A stretch of 64,000 bases of DNA. It comes from Pomacea canaliculata. Taxonomy: Eukaryota > Mollusca > Gastropoda > Architaenioglossa > Ampullariidae. The position numbers were made by a program, and so were the translations under genes. A model generated the notes under the pieces. That model was given only the letters and a program-made list of their open reading frames with translations, was not told the DNA's origin and did not search any database. The stretch lies in NCBI RefSeq assembly GCF_003073045.1, contig NC_037598.1:25667822-25731821 (forward strand), in the 5' to 3' direction. Of this stretch, positions 45,201 through 58,334 are shown one piece after another. Position 1 is the first letter of the stretch. Each line of letters starts with the position of its first letter.

Positions 45201-46230
45201 TCTAGAAGCTTATTACATAATAAACATATTCTCTACACATTTATTACAGTGCAGCCATGTTTTAAATTGTTGATTTTTATTTCATTAAGTAAGAAATTAA
45301 GCAGATGTTTATAATCACTGCTAACAAAAAGGAAATTGTTTCTAAAGCTCTCTTTGAAGCTAATTGAATTTGGGTCACTTACGGTCTAAAAGTTATATTT
45401 TAAAGACTTTTTAAATTTTTTTCCAGCAGTATTTTCTGCCAATAAGTTTCACATGCTGACAGAATTTAAGCCAACCTCAATAATATTATCTACCACAACA
45501 TGAAAATAAGCCTCCAAATAAACACACAAAATGATCTGCTCAGTGTATACCCAGCTATTCTGACCCTGGAAACAGACACAACAACACTTTTATACACACG
45601 CACGCACGTACACACACACATGCACACTAAGCCACGTTATCTCTTAATTTCGGTTACACACATGCACGCACGAACGCACGCGTGCGCGAGCACACACACA
45701 CACAGACAGACACGTATCCCACAGGTCTTATAGTACATCGCAGCTCTAATAACACTTCATGATATTTGTATAATGTGGGTGTGGCAATTAGTTTGCAAAG
45801 AAATAGAGTTAGCTACAGCTATTGCAAGCCTAGCGACAGGACAGAAGGGAAAAAAGCTGAACAAGCGAGAAAGAGGTAAAGAAAAAGAAAAAGAAAAAAA
45901 AAAGGAGTACCACACACAGCTCGTTACTCTCATTCACTCCAGCAAAGTTCACACAGTGTCAGAACAGAGAAGATAAAAGTGCGCCCATTAGCACGCATGC
46001 GTAGACCTCAGCAAAGTGCGGACAACAAGCACAGTACCTGTAGGTGTTGGTTAGAGCAAAATATTTACACCGAAATATATTTGTTGGTGTCTTTGTAGTA
46101 TGTGTAAGCTAAATTTTTCTATCGAATTCAAAGACACGTATTTTAATTTCATCGGATAACTTTCACAATGTTAAAATTTGAATAAGCATGCTATATCAGG
46201 CTACTGGTATACAATCAACGGTCGTCAAGA
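42280..46230. other. intergenic, AT-rich, no gene seen
   Basis: Four kilobases without recognised coding or RNA genes. Two segments near 44765-44790 and 45165-45190 share AAATCCACCGCCG and may be an old repeat. CA-rich runs lie at 45597-45625 and 45690-45710, and a lysine-coding A/G run at 45875-45905. Confidence 0.4.
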
Positions 46231-46237
46231 CGATGTA

Positions 46238-46311
46238 TCTTTCGTTTGTTTGTTTGTTTGTTTGTTTGTTTGTTTGTTTGTTTGTTTGTTTGTTTGTTTG
46301 TTTGTTTGTTT
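46238..46311. repeat. (TTTG)n microsatellite
   Basis: About 18 uninterrupted TTTG units. The Phe/Val/Cys/Leu open frame is a by-product. Confidence 0.95.
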
Positions 46312-46319
46312 ATTCGTGT

Positions 46320-47025
46320 TGCACAGTTGTTGCTAAAGACTCCTCTGTAAGAAGCCGTTGGTGTGTAGACAAGACATCTTGGTATCGTAGGTTTCCTATC
46401 ACAGCTCAACACTGAGCAAGGATGAGCTAACAAGACTTTATTGTCTTATGACTGTACTGTGTCCCCTGTATTTTAATAACTGATTATATTCTATTCACAA
46501 AAATATATTTATAAATAGTCACTTAAAATAATTGTGTGGTTTGGTTATGTATGGATGTTTGTATCGTTTATTTCTTTAGGACTTTTGTTTTTGATCATTC
46601 CTTTTTAAAAATTGTTCATTCCTTATTGGCCATCTTTATTATGTTTTTTCTGTTCTGTCAATCGAGTTGTTTCTTTCTTCCTTTCCTTTTTTTCTTCACT
46701 TTCTTCCTGCCTCTACGGAGTCGATCACTTCATCTACTGTTTATTTATAGCACATATAATATTAATTGTCTACTGAAACTATTTTGCTTTTTGTTTTTTC
46801 ATGTAGGTCACTTCATATTATTTTTTTACAAGTGCTAAGTTTCTAAATTCTAAATTTCTAAATTCTAAATTTATTTGTGGGATGAGGCACTGTCGGAAAA
46901 GGGTATCATGCTGAAAAAATTTCTTTGCAGAGGAATATTGGTTAAACAGTCGCTTTCAGCGAGTATAACTCTAGCCAAGATTTAATTTTAATAGTTGAAT
47001 TTAAATTCCACTTGTCCATGTCCTC
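46320..47025. other. intergenic, nothing recognised
   Basis: Pyrimidine-rich and AT-rich sequence; the hydrophobic open frame 46536-46838 reflects T-rich composition. A short triplicated CTAAATT(T)CTAAATT motif lies at 46841-46870. Confidence 0.4.
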
Positions 47026-47029
47026 GGCT

Positions 47030-47215
47030 TACAGTGTAGTGCCTTAGTGGCTAAAGTGTTACAGGGTTTTTGGGTTTCTCGTCAGAACTCAAATATTGTC
47101 CACAGGAGGGGGACACACGGGTGACAGATATGGTGATTGCCACACGGTTCACGACCTCCCAGCTCTGCTCTTCTCCAGCAAAAGCTTTACGACTTGTCAA
47201 TAAAACACAATAATG
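47030..47215 (+). repeat. tRNA-derived SINE (degenerate)
   Basis: An A-box-like TAGTGCCTTAGTGGCTAAAG at 47037 is followed about 40 bp later by a weak B-box-like GTCAGAACTCAAAT. It ends at an AATAAAACACAATAA-type 3' end. No target duplication identified. Confidence 0.4.
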
Positions 47216-47379
47216 AAAGTTTTATTATGGGAAAATCATTCAGCAATGCTGCTTATCTAAAATGGGCCCCAGTACTAACTGTTTTCTCCTTATTCTCAAT
47301 GCTTCAATAGCAATAAATCCCATTTCGCCACTATAAATCCTCTCATACATACATTAACATTGCTCTTCCACTTACTCCT

Positions 47380-48110
47380 GTGTTGCAGTGTCATGTGGGA
47401 TTGCCGCAGGGAGAAAACTTGTCACCTCTACTTTTGTGGCTGTTTTTAAATCACCTAAAAATATTTCTTTCTCAGTATGTTTATGGACTGGTATTGCTGC
47501 AAACCCTAGCAAATAAATATGATGTAATATTGTATGTTGGTCATTATTTGTACTTATTTTCGCTTCTGTATGCTGATGATACTGTTATACTTGCGGAAAC
47601 TGCCAGTGACATGCAGAAAGCACTAGATGCTTGAAATGTTTATTGCACAAAATATGGTCTTCCACTAAATACTAAAAACTGAATAAACCATAATATTCTC
47701 ACGTGAAAAGGTAAAAAAAAATTCCACATCTTTTTTCAATGGTAGAAACATTGAAGTGGTATGGGAGTGTAAGTACCTAGGAACAATTTTCAATTATAAT
47801 AGCAAATTTAATAAGGCTATAAAATTAAATACATACTGGCAAACAAAGCTGTATTCTCAATGATAAAGAACTGTAGAAAACTTTACTTGCCTTTAGACAT
47901 CTAATTTAATCCCTTGGATAGTTGTTAAAACCTATTTTGTTGTATGGAAGTGAAATCTGGGCTTTTTAATATCTTGATATTTGTGATAGGATGCAACTGA
48001 TATTTTTGAAAATGATGTTAAATGTTTAAAACTAGCCACACTAACATGCATGGTGCTGGGTGAACTAGGCATTTTTCTTGTCTCAATCTGAAGCCAAATA
48101 TTTCCTAAGG
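47380..48110 (+). pseudogene. decayed non-LTR retrotransposon (RT domain)
   Basis: The plus strand shows GLPQGENLSPLLLWLFLNHL (RT box 4, from about 47398) and YADDTVILAETASDMQKALD (catalytic YADD box, about 47571). After a stop come LPLN, a frame-shifted KYLGTIFNYN (about 47773) and weaker C-terminal pieces to about 48110. Multiple stops and shifts. Confidence 0.75.
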
Positions 48111-48119
48111 TAGAGAGGA

Positions 48120-48710
48120 GGTGATTTTTAACCCCTCAGTCGAGGACTCTGAGCATGTTGGGAACTTTACACTTTACACAACATTCAGACATCAAAGAAG
48201 TAGTTCCAGATAGAATGTAGTCAAGCAGACCCTAGCTTTGTCCTCGGTCCGTCACGTGGTCAGAGGCGAGTCTCTAAACAGGGACACCATGGGATACCCG
48301 GGATACCTATGTTTCTCTTTTCATTTTTTCGCCCCGCGTAATTTGATTCCTTGGAAACTAAACACCTGCATCCAAATTCATCTGTATTATTATTTATTCT
48401 GGTAACACACAAAGTAAAGTGTATTTGCAAGTTACAGATTTTAGAGACATGAATGACCAACATTAAGACATCATCGGTTCCTACCTGTTGCTTTAACTTG
48501 TACGTTAACAACTCCCGAGGTTCCACCCCAATTATTCACTCCTGTGTAAGACACAAACCTAAGTAAGTCGAAGAATAATTACACAAGGACTGCGGGGACC
48601 GTGCTGTGATAAACTGAATGTGGAGCTCCTGTCTCAAAACGAATTTTCATCATTTTATGCTCCGCCCCTTGCTACATACGCGCCTGCTCACAGACCAGTC
48701 GTACAGACGA
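48120..48710. other. intergenic, nothing recognised
   Basis: No gene or element recognised. Confidence 0.4.
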
Positions 48711-48719
48711 CCAAACTTC

Positions 48720-49327
48720 CACAAATTTAAAGACCAACCTGAACGGTTAGAGTCTTTTTTTCAGTATCAGTAGATGGAGGCGACATAAACTAACCTGTAA
48801 ATTGTAGTCTCCAAAAACCCATCCGTTAATTAATTTTCCGCTGCATCAAGGTGTGAAGTAACGTGTACTACGTCACGTTGGTACACCATTCACAACAACA
48901 TCGCCTGCAGTCAACACCAGAGAGACAGAGAGAGAGAATGAGTGACAGTTTGTGGTTACTCGGACGCTGACAGTCTGCAAGTTCTCGTAGTGGTGAGAAA
49001 CTCTTACTTTAGTTCGAGAAATTTCAGACTTTCAACGTCCGAATAACCCGAACTGTCGCTGTGATTGGTGCTAACAGCTGGCAATGTTGTGAATGGTGCA
49101 CCAACGTGACGTAGTACACCGTTAGCGTGACGTAGTACACTGTTAGCGTGACGTAGTACACCGTTAGCGTGACGTAGTACACTGTTAGCGGCGCTCGCAG
49201 TAGCGGATAATTAATTAACGGATGGGTTTTTCAGACTGAAATTTACAGTTATGTTAGGTTTATATCGCCTGTATATCTGAAAATAAACTCAAACCGTTCA
49301 TGCTGGTCTTTAAGCCAAATTTTTGTG
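48720..49327. repeat. long imperfect palindrome (foldback element), about 600 bp
   Basis: The left half (48720-48987) pairs in order with the complement of the right half (49015-49327). Matched pieces include AAAACCCATCCGTTAATTAA, GTACTACGTCACGTTGGT, CACCATTCACAACA and CTCGGACGCTGACAGTCTG (near the centre, with diverged bases). The loop is only about 27 bp (48988-49014). There is no coding capacity. It could be a foldback/MITE-type transposon; its transcript would fold into a long hairpin. Target duplication not found. Confidence 0.8.
49105..49190. repeat. 21-bp tandem repeat inside the palindrome's right arm
   Basis: GTGACGTAGTACACCGTTAGC repeats four times with a C/T alternation (ACACC/ACACT). 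The left arm has only a single equivalent. Confidence 0.9.
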
Positions 49328-49329
49328 AG

Positions 49330-52300
49330 AAAGTAACTGGACACTGTGACTTTTTACATTAGTTACTGACACATATTGATGACAGCTAGGTATGGATGTT
49401 GTTTCATAGAATTAGTGAACATGTCAGATATGGGGAGAGTCAAAAATGTTTTCTCCGTCAGGTATTATTCCTGTTCTTTCGAAACTGGGATAGGATCCTT
49501 TGATTGGACCATTTCTGGCTTGATGAAGCGTTCTTCGACCATGTCGCCACATAAAAAGGGAATCGTCGACATTGTTGTGTACTTTAGTAATAAGACTTAA
49601 GACAGATGAGACTTACAAATGTCCAACATTTTCCCTTCATGTATGTCAATGGACGGGCAACGGAAAAAGATTTTCGCTGTAAGCATTAGTTTATTTATGC
49701 GAGTGCATACAGACCTTATGTGTATCATGTGTGTAGACACTTTGTAAATTCCATAAGCTCCTTCACCAGGGACGAGGTATGTGTGTGCTAATATCATTAT
49801 CATTACTATTATTAATATATTTCACTGTAAATCCACAAAAAATTGTGCATTAGTAAAGCAAAAAGGATTTGTTACTATATACTATATCGCCTCTAGGTAC
49901 TTTCGAATTATAAACACATATTTCCAGACTAGAAACAGTGTTTCACCATGATTGTCATAGGATAAGAGCATATGTTTCGCGAACCTATAATCCAAAGGTG
50001 GATTATGGCGACTCAGAGACAGGGTTGCCACCGTAGCTACGATTGTACATGTTGCAAAGTGTTAACACCCTGTGACGAAACTACAGCTGACCAAATGTAG
50101 CAGCTTCTTTTTTAAATAGATAATTTTTGCATGTCCTTAAATGGTGTCATAAATAATGAAATAACCCTTTGAAGATGTTCCCCACCCTCGTGTAAAATTC
50201 ACACCATAAATCATTGAAGTGGCGAGAATAAAATACAAGTCACTCAAACAGAGCAGGTTCTAACTTTAATCACTTTACACCATTTTGTTATGGCCTTCAC
50301 TCTAATTTCAACACAAACATTTTAGTGTTTGATTAGAAGAGTGAACAAGGAAAATAAAACTGACTTTATTGGTTTGCAGCCTTATTATTTACTCTCTCTC
50401 TCTCTCCACACCGCCACATCCCCACCATCGAGTCTTCTAAACGCCGCTTGCTTTCCCTCAGAGTTGGCGACGAATGCGCTAAGTGTTATTTCGTCTGCAT
50501 GCAGTAATAATAAAAACAACAACAACAACAACACACACACACACTGTTGAGCTTGACACATAAAAAAATGAAACTAAGGAAAGATATCTGAGTTCATTTA
50601 GTTTTCAAACAGCTCCACACTAGTACCCGGTATCTACCCCATGTGTGTAATACACCCCAACACCTACAGAGGGCACTGAAGGAGGATTTCACAACGGATG
50701 CAGGAGGTGGACTTGTGATACGTGGATAAGGTAGAGGGTGTGATTTATTGCAGGTGCTGTAAAAACACTTCTCCGCATGGAAACGCCATCACATCAATCA
50801 TTGACAGGTGGAGACAAAAGCACAAATGGTGGGTAGGCGGGTGTAGAATTTTTTTGTCAGCGTTTCAAGCAACAGAATGCTCCTTTCTTTATCTCGTGCT
50901 CGATTATTGCCACTTTAACGGTATTTAAGTTTGAGTGTACAAGCTAGCAAGTTGTTTGTAGCAGAAGTTTTCAGAAAGAAATTTATGTATAAGGCCTTTT
51001 GATCAAACAACAGCAACTTCTTTACTTAGTAACCTGCACAGGTTTGCTGAGATGTTTGCACTAACTGGCAAGGGTGCAGAGAAATGTGTCTCAATAATGT
51101 GGACGACTAAGGCTTAACATGTGAAGGATGACTAAACATTTGAAGGTGACAAAAATAAAGGTGAGGCTGATGTATGATGAAGCTAATAAGTCTAAGTTTT
51201 TAACAAAGTGTGTGAAAGTGTGTTTGTATATTAAATACTTGATTCATTTTTATTGCTTATGTAAATAGCTGACTAATTCTTTGTTCCTCCATCTTTGTTT
51301 TTTGGACCAGCAGAAACTGTTAAGTTATTCAAATACATCAAAAAGCGAAAAATGGGAATTTTAGTGAAACAGATGCGGACACAAATTTACAATCACTACA
51401 AGGGTTTTATAAAATTATAAACATGTTTTCTTGCTGAGATTAAGGCACGGTGCTTGACAAAACCTGCATGATAAAACAGCCTAGACACCATATCCCATCA
51501 AACCACGAGTACAGACATTCTTCACGTGGGCCAGCAAACGACGACAAGAGGAGAGGACTGCAGTCGGCTGTAAGTGAGGTGACTGCGGTATCAGGTGTGG
51601 TAGGCTTTCATTGTCATCGACACAACTACACTAGGCTACCTGAAGCACCAAAATAGTAACGGTACGGTGTTACAGTCATTACCATGCTACACATCCCGGT
51701 TTACAGCCAAATGGCGCCAGACTAACATTTAAAAAACGTCGGCAAGCGAGGACCTTCATGTTACTAGTAAACATTAGTGATATTTGTCCCTTGACACACT
51801 AAAACAACACATTGCTGTTGTTTTCACATGAGACGTCCCTGTAAACAAATAACTGGCAAAGTAAGTAGAACTGAAACCTTCACAAACTCATTTTCTCTAG
51901 AAATGCGACATTGGCTGATTTTTCCTACAGTCCAACTCTGTTCAAAGTCTGACATTCAGGTTACTGGAGTGTTAAAAAAAAGTGACTTGTAAACAATAAC
52001 AAACTCACAGCCACATAATGTGGTTTGTTACATGTACAACCATAAAAACAACAAACAGCAAAACAAAATAAACCACACCTACCAGTCGTTGTAACAGTGA
52101 AGTCGCCTTCATGCCGCGAACAACTAAACTGAAAATAGTGTTCAGCGATTTCATCTTTTGTTACTTCAAGCCTCACGTGAACTGAACTGAGCTCATTCCA
52201 CAGAGTTAATAAAGATAAACAAAATTTACAAAAATTATTAGTGTAAAGATGGTGAAGGAAAAAAGGATCTTGAAGTAAGGATTATAGAATTGTCTTAATT

Positions 52301-53010
52301 TTATTACCTTTCCTAGACTACTATTGAAAATGAACGAATGTCCAATAGATATTGAAAAAATATAAGTAAATACTGATAATTAGTTACAAGTAAACAAATG
52401 GATAATTTGATGATCCTTACTCTCGGAGAATACCTCTACATCAGTGCGATATATTCATTTAAACACAATATGATTTTCATAATGATGCAAGAACAAGTGA
52501 GGGCGGGTCAAACAATGTGAATGAAGCAGCTGAACACATTAGAATGAGAAAATATGACAACCCACACCAGCACAACACCTACCTCTACTTCCGACAAACT
52601 TCCAGCACTAAGGCACATACGTGTACGTCCCTCCGACCCCAAAAGCGAAGGAGCGATATTTATACCTCCTATTCTTAACAAACCTACATCGGTCACTACA
52701 GGGGAAATAAAAAGCAGGTTGTGTGTGTGTGTGCCTGTGTGTGTGTGCCTGAGTGTGTTATACCTGTATGTGTGTACCTGTGTGTGCCTGTCTGTGCGTG
52801 CCTGGTGTGCAAAGGAACGGGTGGGTAGGGGTAGCGGGACAAGGGGATAGTGTAACGGGTTTGTTTAAGTAGGTTTACATTGATTAATTAGCCGAGGATA
52901 GGAGTTCCTCCTTCCAGTACCCACTGATGGCTGTGTTCTGGCCCTGGCAACACAGCTGCCCCAGAAGATTCAAATCTCTTACCTGTGAAGCACAGGCAAA
53001 CAAGTGTGAA
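49330..53010. other. intergenic, no gene seen
   Basis: Short microsatellites only: (CT)n at 50392-50406, (AAC)n(AC)n at 50513-50544, GT-rich 52721-52800. Open frames at 49376, 51450 and 52554 show no family motif or splice support. Confidence 0.4.
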
Positions 53011-53016
53011 ACCACA

Positions 53017-53092
53017 TCCAAACACGTGTCAAACCACATACAAACACGTGTCAACCACATACAAACACGTGTCAAACCAATACAAAGCGGAT
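53017..53092. repeat. 21-22-bp tandem repeat, about four copies
   Basis: Unit CAAACACGTGTCAAACCACAT recurs with one-base length changes. Each unit carries ACACGTGT. Confidence 0.8.
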
Positions 53093-53099
53093 TAAACGT

Positions 53100-56000
53100 A
53101 GAGTCCGTTCACATGTCACCAGATGATTGACAGTGACCTCCCCTTGCCTAACTGGCTAATGGAGACGTGTCCTCCGTCATCTGTCGTCTCGTCGTCAATA
53201 TTGTGTCTAATATAGTTCTGTTGGTATGTCTGAACACCACTTTGCCATGTATCAGTCTGCATTGATTTTCTGTGGTTCAACGTCTTTTCTTCTCCTTTAT
53301 TTTCCTTTATTTTGTATTTCTCTTGCCGCACTTCTGCCCATTTTCATATGAACAGTTGAGTTCAGTTCAGCAGCGAAATCCCATATTCAAACTTTCAAAC
53401 TGTTTCTGTCACTGCTCGAAAAGTTGTTATTATGATGTGATGTTTCTTTGATGTCCACTGTACAGCAACTTCTGGCACTGAAGACATTTGAAACTACATC
53501 GCAATAATTACCAAAATAAACCATCTCATCTTGTCCGGGTAGAGACTGCTGCTAAGGGACAATAAAATCGTTCTCTCTGTTGCTCGCAGGGTGGGTTTCA
53601 AGTTGCTCTCTTCAAATCAATGACTCTGCTGTACGTGACGGGATCGTGAGGTCGGCCATTTGTCTAGAAATCACCATAAATAGAACAGTTTGCATATCGC
53701 ACCATCTTGCGGTAAGTGAGTGTATCTTATTAGACCTTCCCCCCAGGACGTGGACCTGAGGTTATCTAACCGCCAGGGAGAAAGAGATCGACTGATCTGC
53801 AGGTGCACCACCCGACACACGTACAATACACACACACACAATTTACAATGTGTAGTTCAAAGACTAAACTACGTAAGCAAATAACGCTGTCTGTATACCT
53901 GATTGAGAAATGAAGATTGCGGATGTTTACCTATGTTAAATAACTTTCTTGCAACAGCAGAAGAAATCTTCGGAAGACATAACACATTTATTGACTCAAA
54001 GTGTTATCACCGTTTCTCTCATTTCCACAATTACCCGTTGACGTTATGTAACTTGCTAGTGTCGACCTGCTTGGTCAACCTGCTGCAAACGTGGAGACAT
54101 ATTTCCAATTTTCCGTATGACGTTTCCTAAGAGTCATTTGAAACTGTGATGCCGTTGTGTCAGTATTGCGTCTCTCGATTCTGTCACCTCGTACGATCAA
54201 TCATCACCACAAAGACTAACAGTCGGTCATAGTGATCTTACCGGGTCAGCGGCCACCCACTGACACCCGCCGTGGACGCAGTTTCAACGCACTCGCCACC
54301 TCACCCACCCCCCCTGTTAGCGATAATTACCCCGCTTTGTCTTCGCGGTGAGCGCCGCAATCGATTAACTATATGATTGTAGTCCGGTCAACATGGCTTG
54401 AATAAGTCTTTGCCAAATTGTGTTGGCTGTGCCCTACAGATTAAGATAAATGTAACCGCTCACTACAGACCGGAAATAAGGGAATAAGTGTCCCTCCTTC
54501 TTTTTCAATTCTTGTTCCTACCTGGTTTTTGACGAAATAATAATTAAACTTCAACACAAGAGGCAGGTCTACAACTGTGCCATCCCCTGACATGGCTGAG
54601 GTCAGACAAGACATTTCAGTATTCGCGAATCTTCGTCGTCAAGGACAATCCTCAGTCTCTTCCTCAAGCTGATATCTCCATTTGTTATCGGCTCTTCTCA
54701 TTCTCTTGTTCCTCCACTCATCTATTTTAATAACGCACAGACTGTTTGGAGAAACAGTAAGTTATCTTGCTGAAGGTTCTTACTCATTGCTGCGCGAAGT
54801 GGTGCCTGTGGTGTACTAGTCTGGAATATGCATTGTTCTACCCATGGGGTCCAAAAAACCCCACCACAACTAGAGCAATGAATAATTCCACTGAGCACAG
54901 ACATGAGTTGGAAGAGAATACGACCCCAACACCCCATGTCACAACCTAAAAACATTATTCCGCCCCGTAACGAAACTGTCGAAAGATGGCACACCTGGAG
55001 TAACACAACCTGACAGGAGCAAACAGTATGAGGAGAGCAGCAAGAAGTACTTTACAAGCAGTTTGGTCTCCTCTGCCTCATCTCACCACGGACGCTCGCA
55101 GAAGAAACCGAATTCCGGCCAGCCACAGAACAACTGAAAAGCTTTTTCAGAGAACCCTAACCACAGATACAAGAGCGAGAAATTAATTCCGGATGCTATA
55201 CACTAGACGCAAACGATTCAGTTGTTCTTTATCTCCTTTCTATCTCATGATTCTTACTTCATTCTGTGCCTGTATATGGAAACTTAGGTTTAGCCTGGTC
55301 AGATTCATACATGATATACAACATGTCAAATTTATTTCCTTTATAGTTCCTTATATATATGTATGCAACTTGTACAGTTACTTGTGTTCTTGCATGTTTC
55401 CCAACACTATGAGGGAGACAACGTCACAGGAAACTTTACTCATTGCTGCCTATGCTCTCTCCTACATCATATCAATATCTCTCATTCTCTCGCTTGTCTG
55501 CTCCATTCCTTTGCCCAGGATCTTCATGAAAACAAAACATTCATGATGACTGTAATCTATCAGCAATCACAGACTCGATCAAACCCTCGACACACTCCTC
55601 TCTCTCTTCGCTTTACGCAGCACGAACACTGAGCAAACAAGAGTGTCTGGCACTCTCCAGCTGTTGACCTCTAATAATGCGCTCTCCAAATAATCTGGCA
55701 AAAAAAGATAATTGTAAAATCAGACTTCATGTCGACTGTCGGTTTCAATGCACAAGACCCTTAACTCCTCTAGACAGTTTTCAACCACTGGTGTATGCCT
55801 TCGATACTAAATTCTTATTGAATAGAACGGCTCAGACATCTTCTAAGTATGATCCATGTGACTCATCAAACCATCAATCAATCACACCACTTATTGCAGC
55901 TGTAATTACAGGTGACACCGTACTCTGAACGCAGGTTAGTGCCTTCATTACACGATTCATGTCTAAGTTGGCAGAAGAAATGACACTTATCTCCCGAGAG

Positions 56001-58234
56001 CTCCAGCGCATCTTAAGGGACATTCTCCATTATGCTCATCCACATCTGTCGTTGAAAGTCTTTAGGCGTTCGTACCTGAATGGAGACAACTTCCTCATAA
56101 GTTCACTACACACATCAAAACAGACAGCTACTAAGACACAAAATGCGCACAGAAGTTCCATCGTCTTACCAGAAGCAGAAATCTGCCTGGAGCTTGCCCA
56201 GAAATGCGTTGCAATTCGACTTCCGTGAACTCCACACCGCTGACGTCAACGCCGAAGGTCTCAAGTGACCTCAACACCAGCTATCCCATTCGATGGTAGA
56301 GGCCACCGTAGCTCTGAAACGCCAGGCAAGATATGAATTGCACTAGAATTGAACAACTATGACACTACGTTTCACATACGATATCTACTACTTTGTATAG
56401 GATTCACAACTACACAAGGGAATCCAATGTTCCTTGGTTCATATCATGTATCTTCAACTCACTTGCGTCTGCTGTTTCCTTGTATAGTCTCTGATGAGAA
56501 ACATATCGTCTCTACCAAGGCGCGCTTACCCAGGTAGTTGAAGGCTTCGAAATAGGGTAGGGAGAAGGGAACTGCGTGAGGCCCCATGACTCGTCCTCCA
56601 TCCTTCTGACCTCTATTCTGTCTTGTCTTGGCCGTCGTTGCTCCCCCTGACGATATCTCTTGGTCTATTGTCCTGCTTGTCGACTTTGCTTTTGTAACCC
56701 CCACCAGTTTCTTCTCTATGCGATTTGTCTCCGTTTTTTATTCCATTATTTATAGTCTATTAGTTTAACGAATAAACGACCCTGCCGCTACCAGGCATCT
56801 AACCTCTCTTGTTGCCGCAGACTATTTAGTCTTGTACATAATTGTCAGTTTCTGGATGACAACATTTAGCCCTTAAGCTCTGTTTCTTTGAGACTGATCT
56901 CTGCACTGCGGAACATTTATGATCACTTGTCGAGGTTGTTGTCATCACTCTCCCCACCGACTGAAGGTGTATGAAATTTTGCCTATCAATATCTGTAAAC
57001 CGCACATCTGAAATCATTGCATATTTTTTTTTCACATTCTGCAGTCTTTCTTCTATTCTGTCTCCCTGTATCCCGACACACTATGATCACTTCTAGAGTA
57101 CTGTCCACACGTTGATTTGTTTCCTTCGCTCGCACATTTATTCTTCAAACTTTGGATTCTCTCCAACTGTTTACTTCGTTTTGCGTTGTTCTAAATTTTT
57201 TAGCAGAGCGTTTCATTCTTAATGCAAACAAAGTGTTTGAAGAATTTCTATTTTTTTATCAATTTGCTCAGAGCAACGTGAACATCTGCTGTTTCTATCA
57301 TTGTTCATCAATCGAGTCTTTCTTAAGCCTCGATTCTTTCTACAATAGCAGCATCTCACCTTGTTTGACGACCAAATGCCATGTGTAAGTCGCGTTGTGC
57401 CCTGGTCTCTAGACTGCGAACGCTACCTTTTTTGGACTTACTATCATCTCTCCACGAACGACGGCCTTTCTCTCTTCTCCGTCCGTTGTGTGACTTTCAT
57501 CGCATTTCTTCAAACTTTAGCCTTCTTCTTTTTTTGTCCTTTGTTTCATTGACCATAACCTGCCCTTGTTCACCAAAGCTTGATTGTTTACGAAGCCAGA
57601 ACAAACCACACGTCCTCACAATCAGTGATTCTTTTTTACACAGCGGCCAGGAAAATCTTTCATTTGTACATTCTATATTTTTTACTGTTTTTTACTATTT
57701 TTATTAAACATCTCAACATCGATTGAATCGGTAGGGAAAATTTTTCCCCAGGCACAGAGCATGTCCGTCATCAGCCATGTGAACATCCTAAAATTCATGG
57801 ATAATTGACTTTCCCCTCGAAAAAACAGTGTGTACTGTAAGTAACTTTCACTATTATTATCTTACTCTTTAAACCTAAATAAGGGAGTGAAAAAGCTAGT
57901 AGGAGAATACGCATAGCCAGATGTATTACTCTTCTTGTTCTTTTTTTTTTTTTTTTTTTTAATAGACCACCCTTGAATTCTCTCTATTAAATAAAAAAGT
58001 AAAGACAGTTATTAGCTCCATGTAAATCTAAACTGCGATATTCTTATATAAATGACATGTGCTTTCTTTCCCCTCCCATTTACTCGCATCAAAAAAGTAC
58101 CAGCCGATAAAATAAGGAGCGCTTAGCACAGCAAAGCTACCACTAAACATAATGCACAGTACTTTATTGTATCCCTTTCTGTTAACAGATACATCATCAG
58201 ACATCAATACATCTTGAAACCGCTCATGCAAAGT
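53100..58234. other. intergenic up to the assembly gap, no gene recognised
   Basis: Five kilobases with many medium open frames (for example 55193-55546, 55959-56228 and 57381-57707) but no motif, splice pattern or repeat family that I can identify. A T run at 57939-57960 is the only notable low-complexity tract. Weakly conserved genes with small exons cannot be excluded. Confidence 0.4.
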
Positions 58235-58334
58235 NNNNNNNNNNNNNNNNNNNNNNNNNNNNNNNNNNNNNNNNNNNNNNNNNNNNNNNNNNNNNNNNNN
58301 NNNNNNNNNNNNNNNNNNNNNNNNNNNNNNNNNN
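58235..58334. other. assembly gap, 100 N
   Basis: Exactly 100 undetermined bases, a conventional scaffolding gap of unknown true length, placed at the left edge of a tandem array. Confidence 0.98.

Noticed and set aside
45500..45733. His/Thr-rich 77-codon frame
   Set aside because: Arises from CA- and CACG-rich simple sequence.
55193..57707. Cluster of 60-117-codon frames before the gap
   Set aside because: No recognisable domain, start context or splice pattern; T-rich composition explains the hydrophobic translations.
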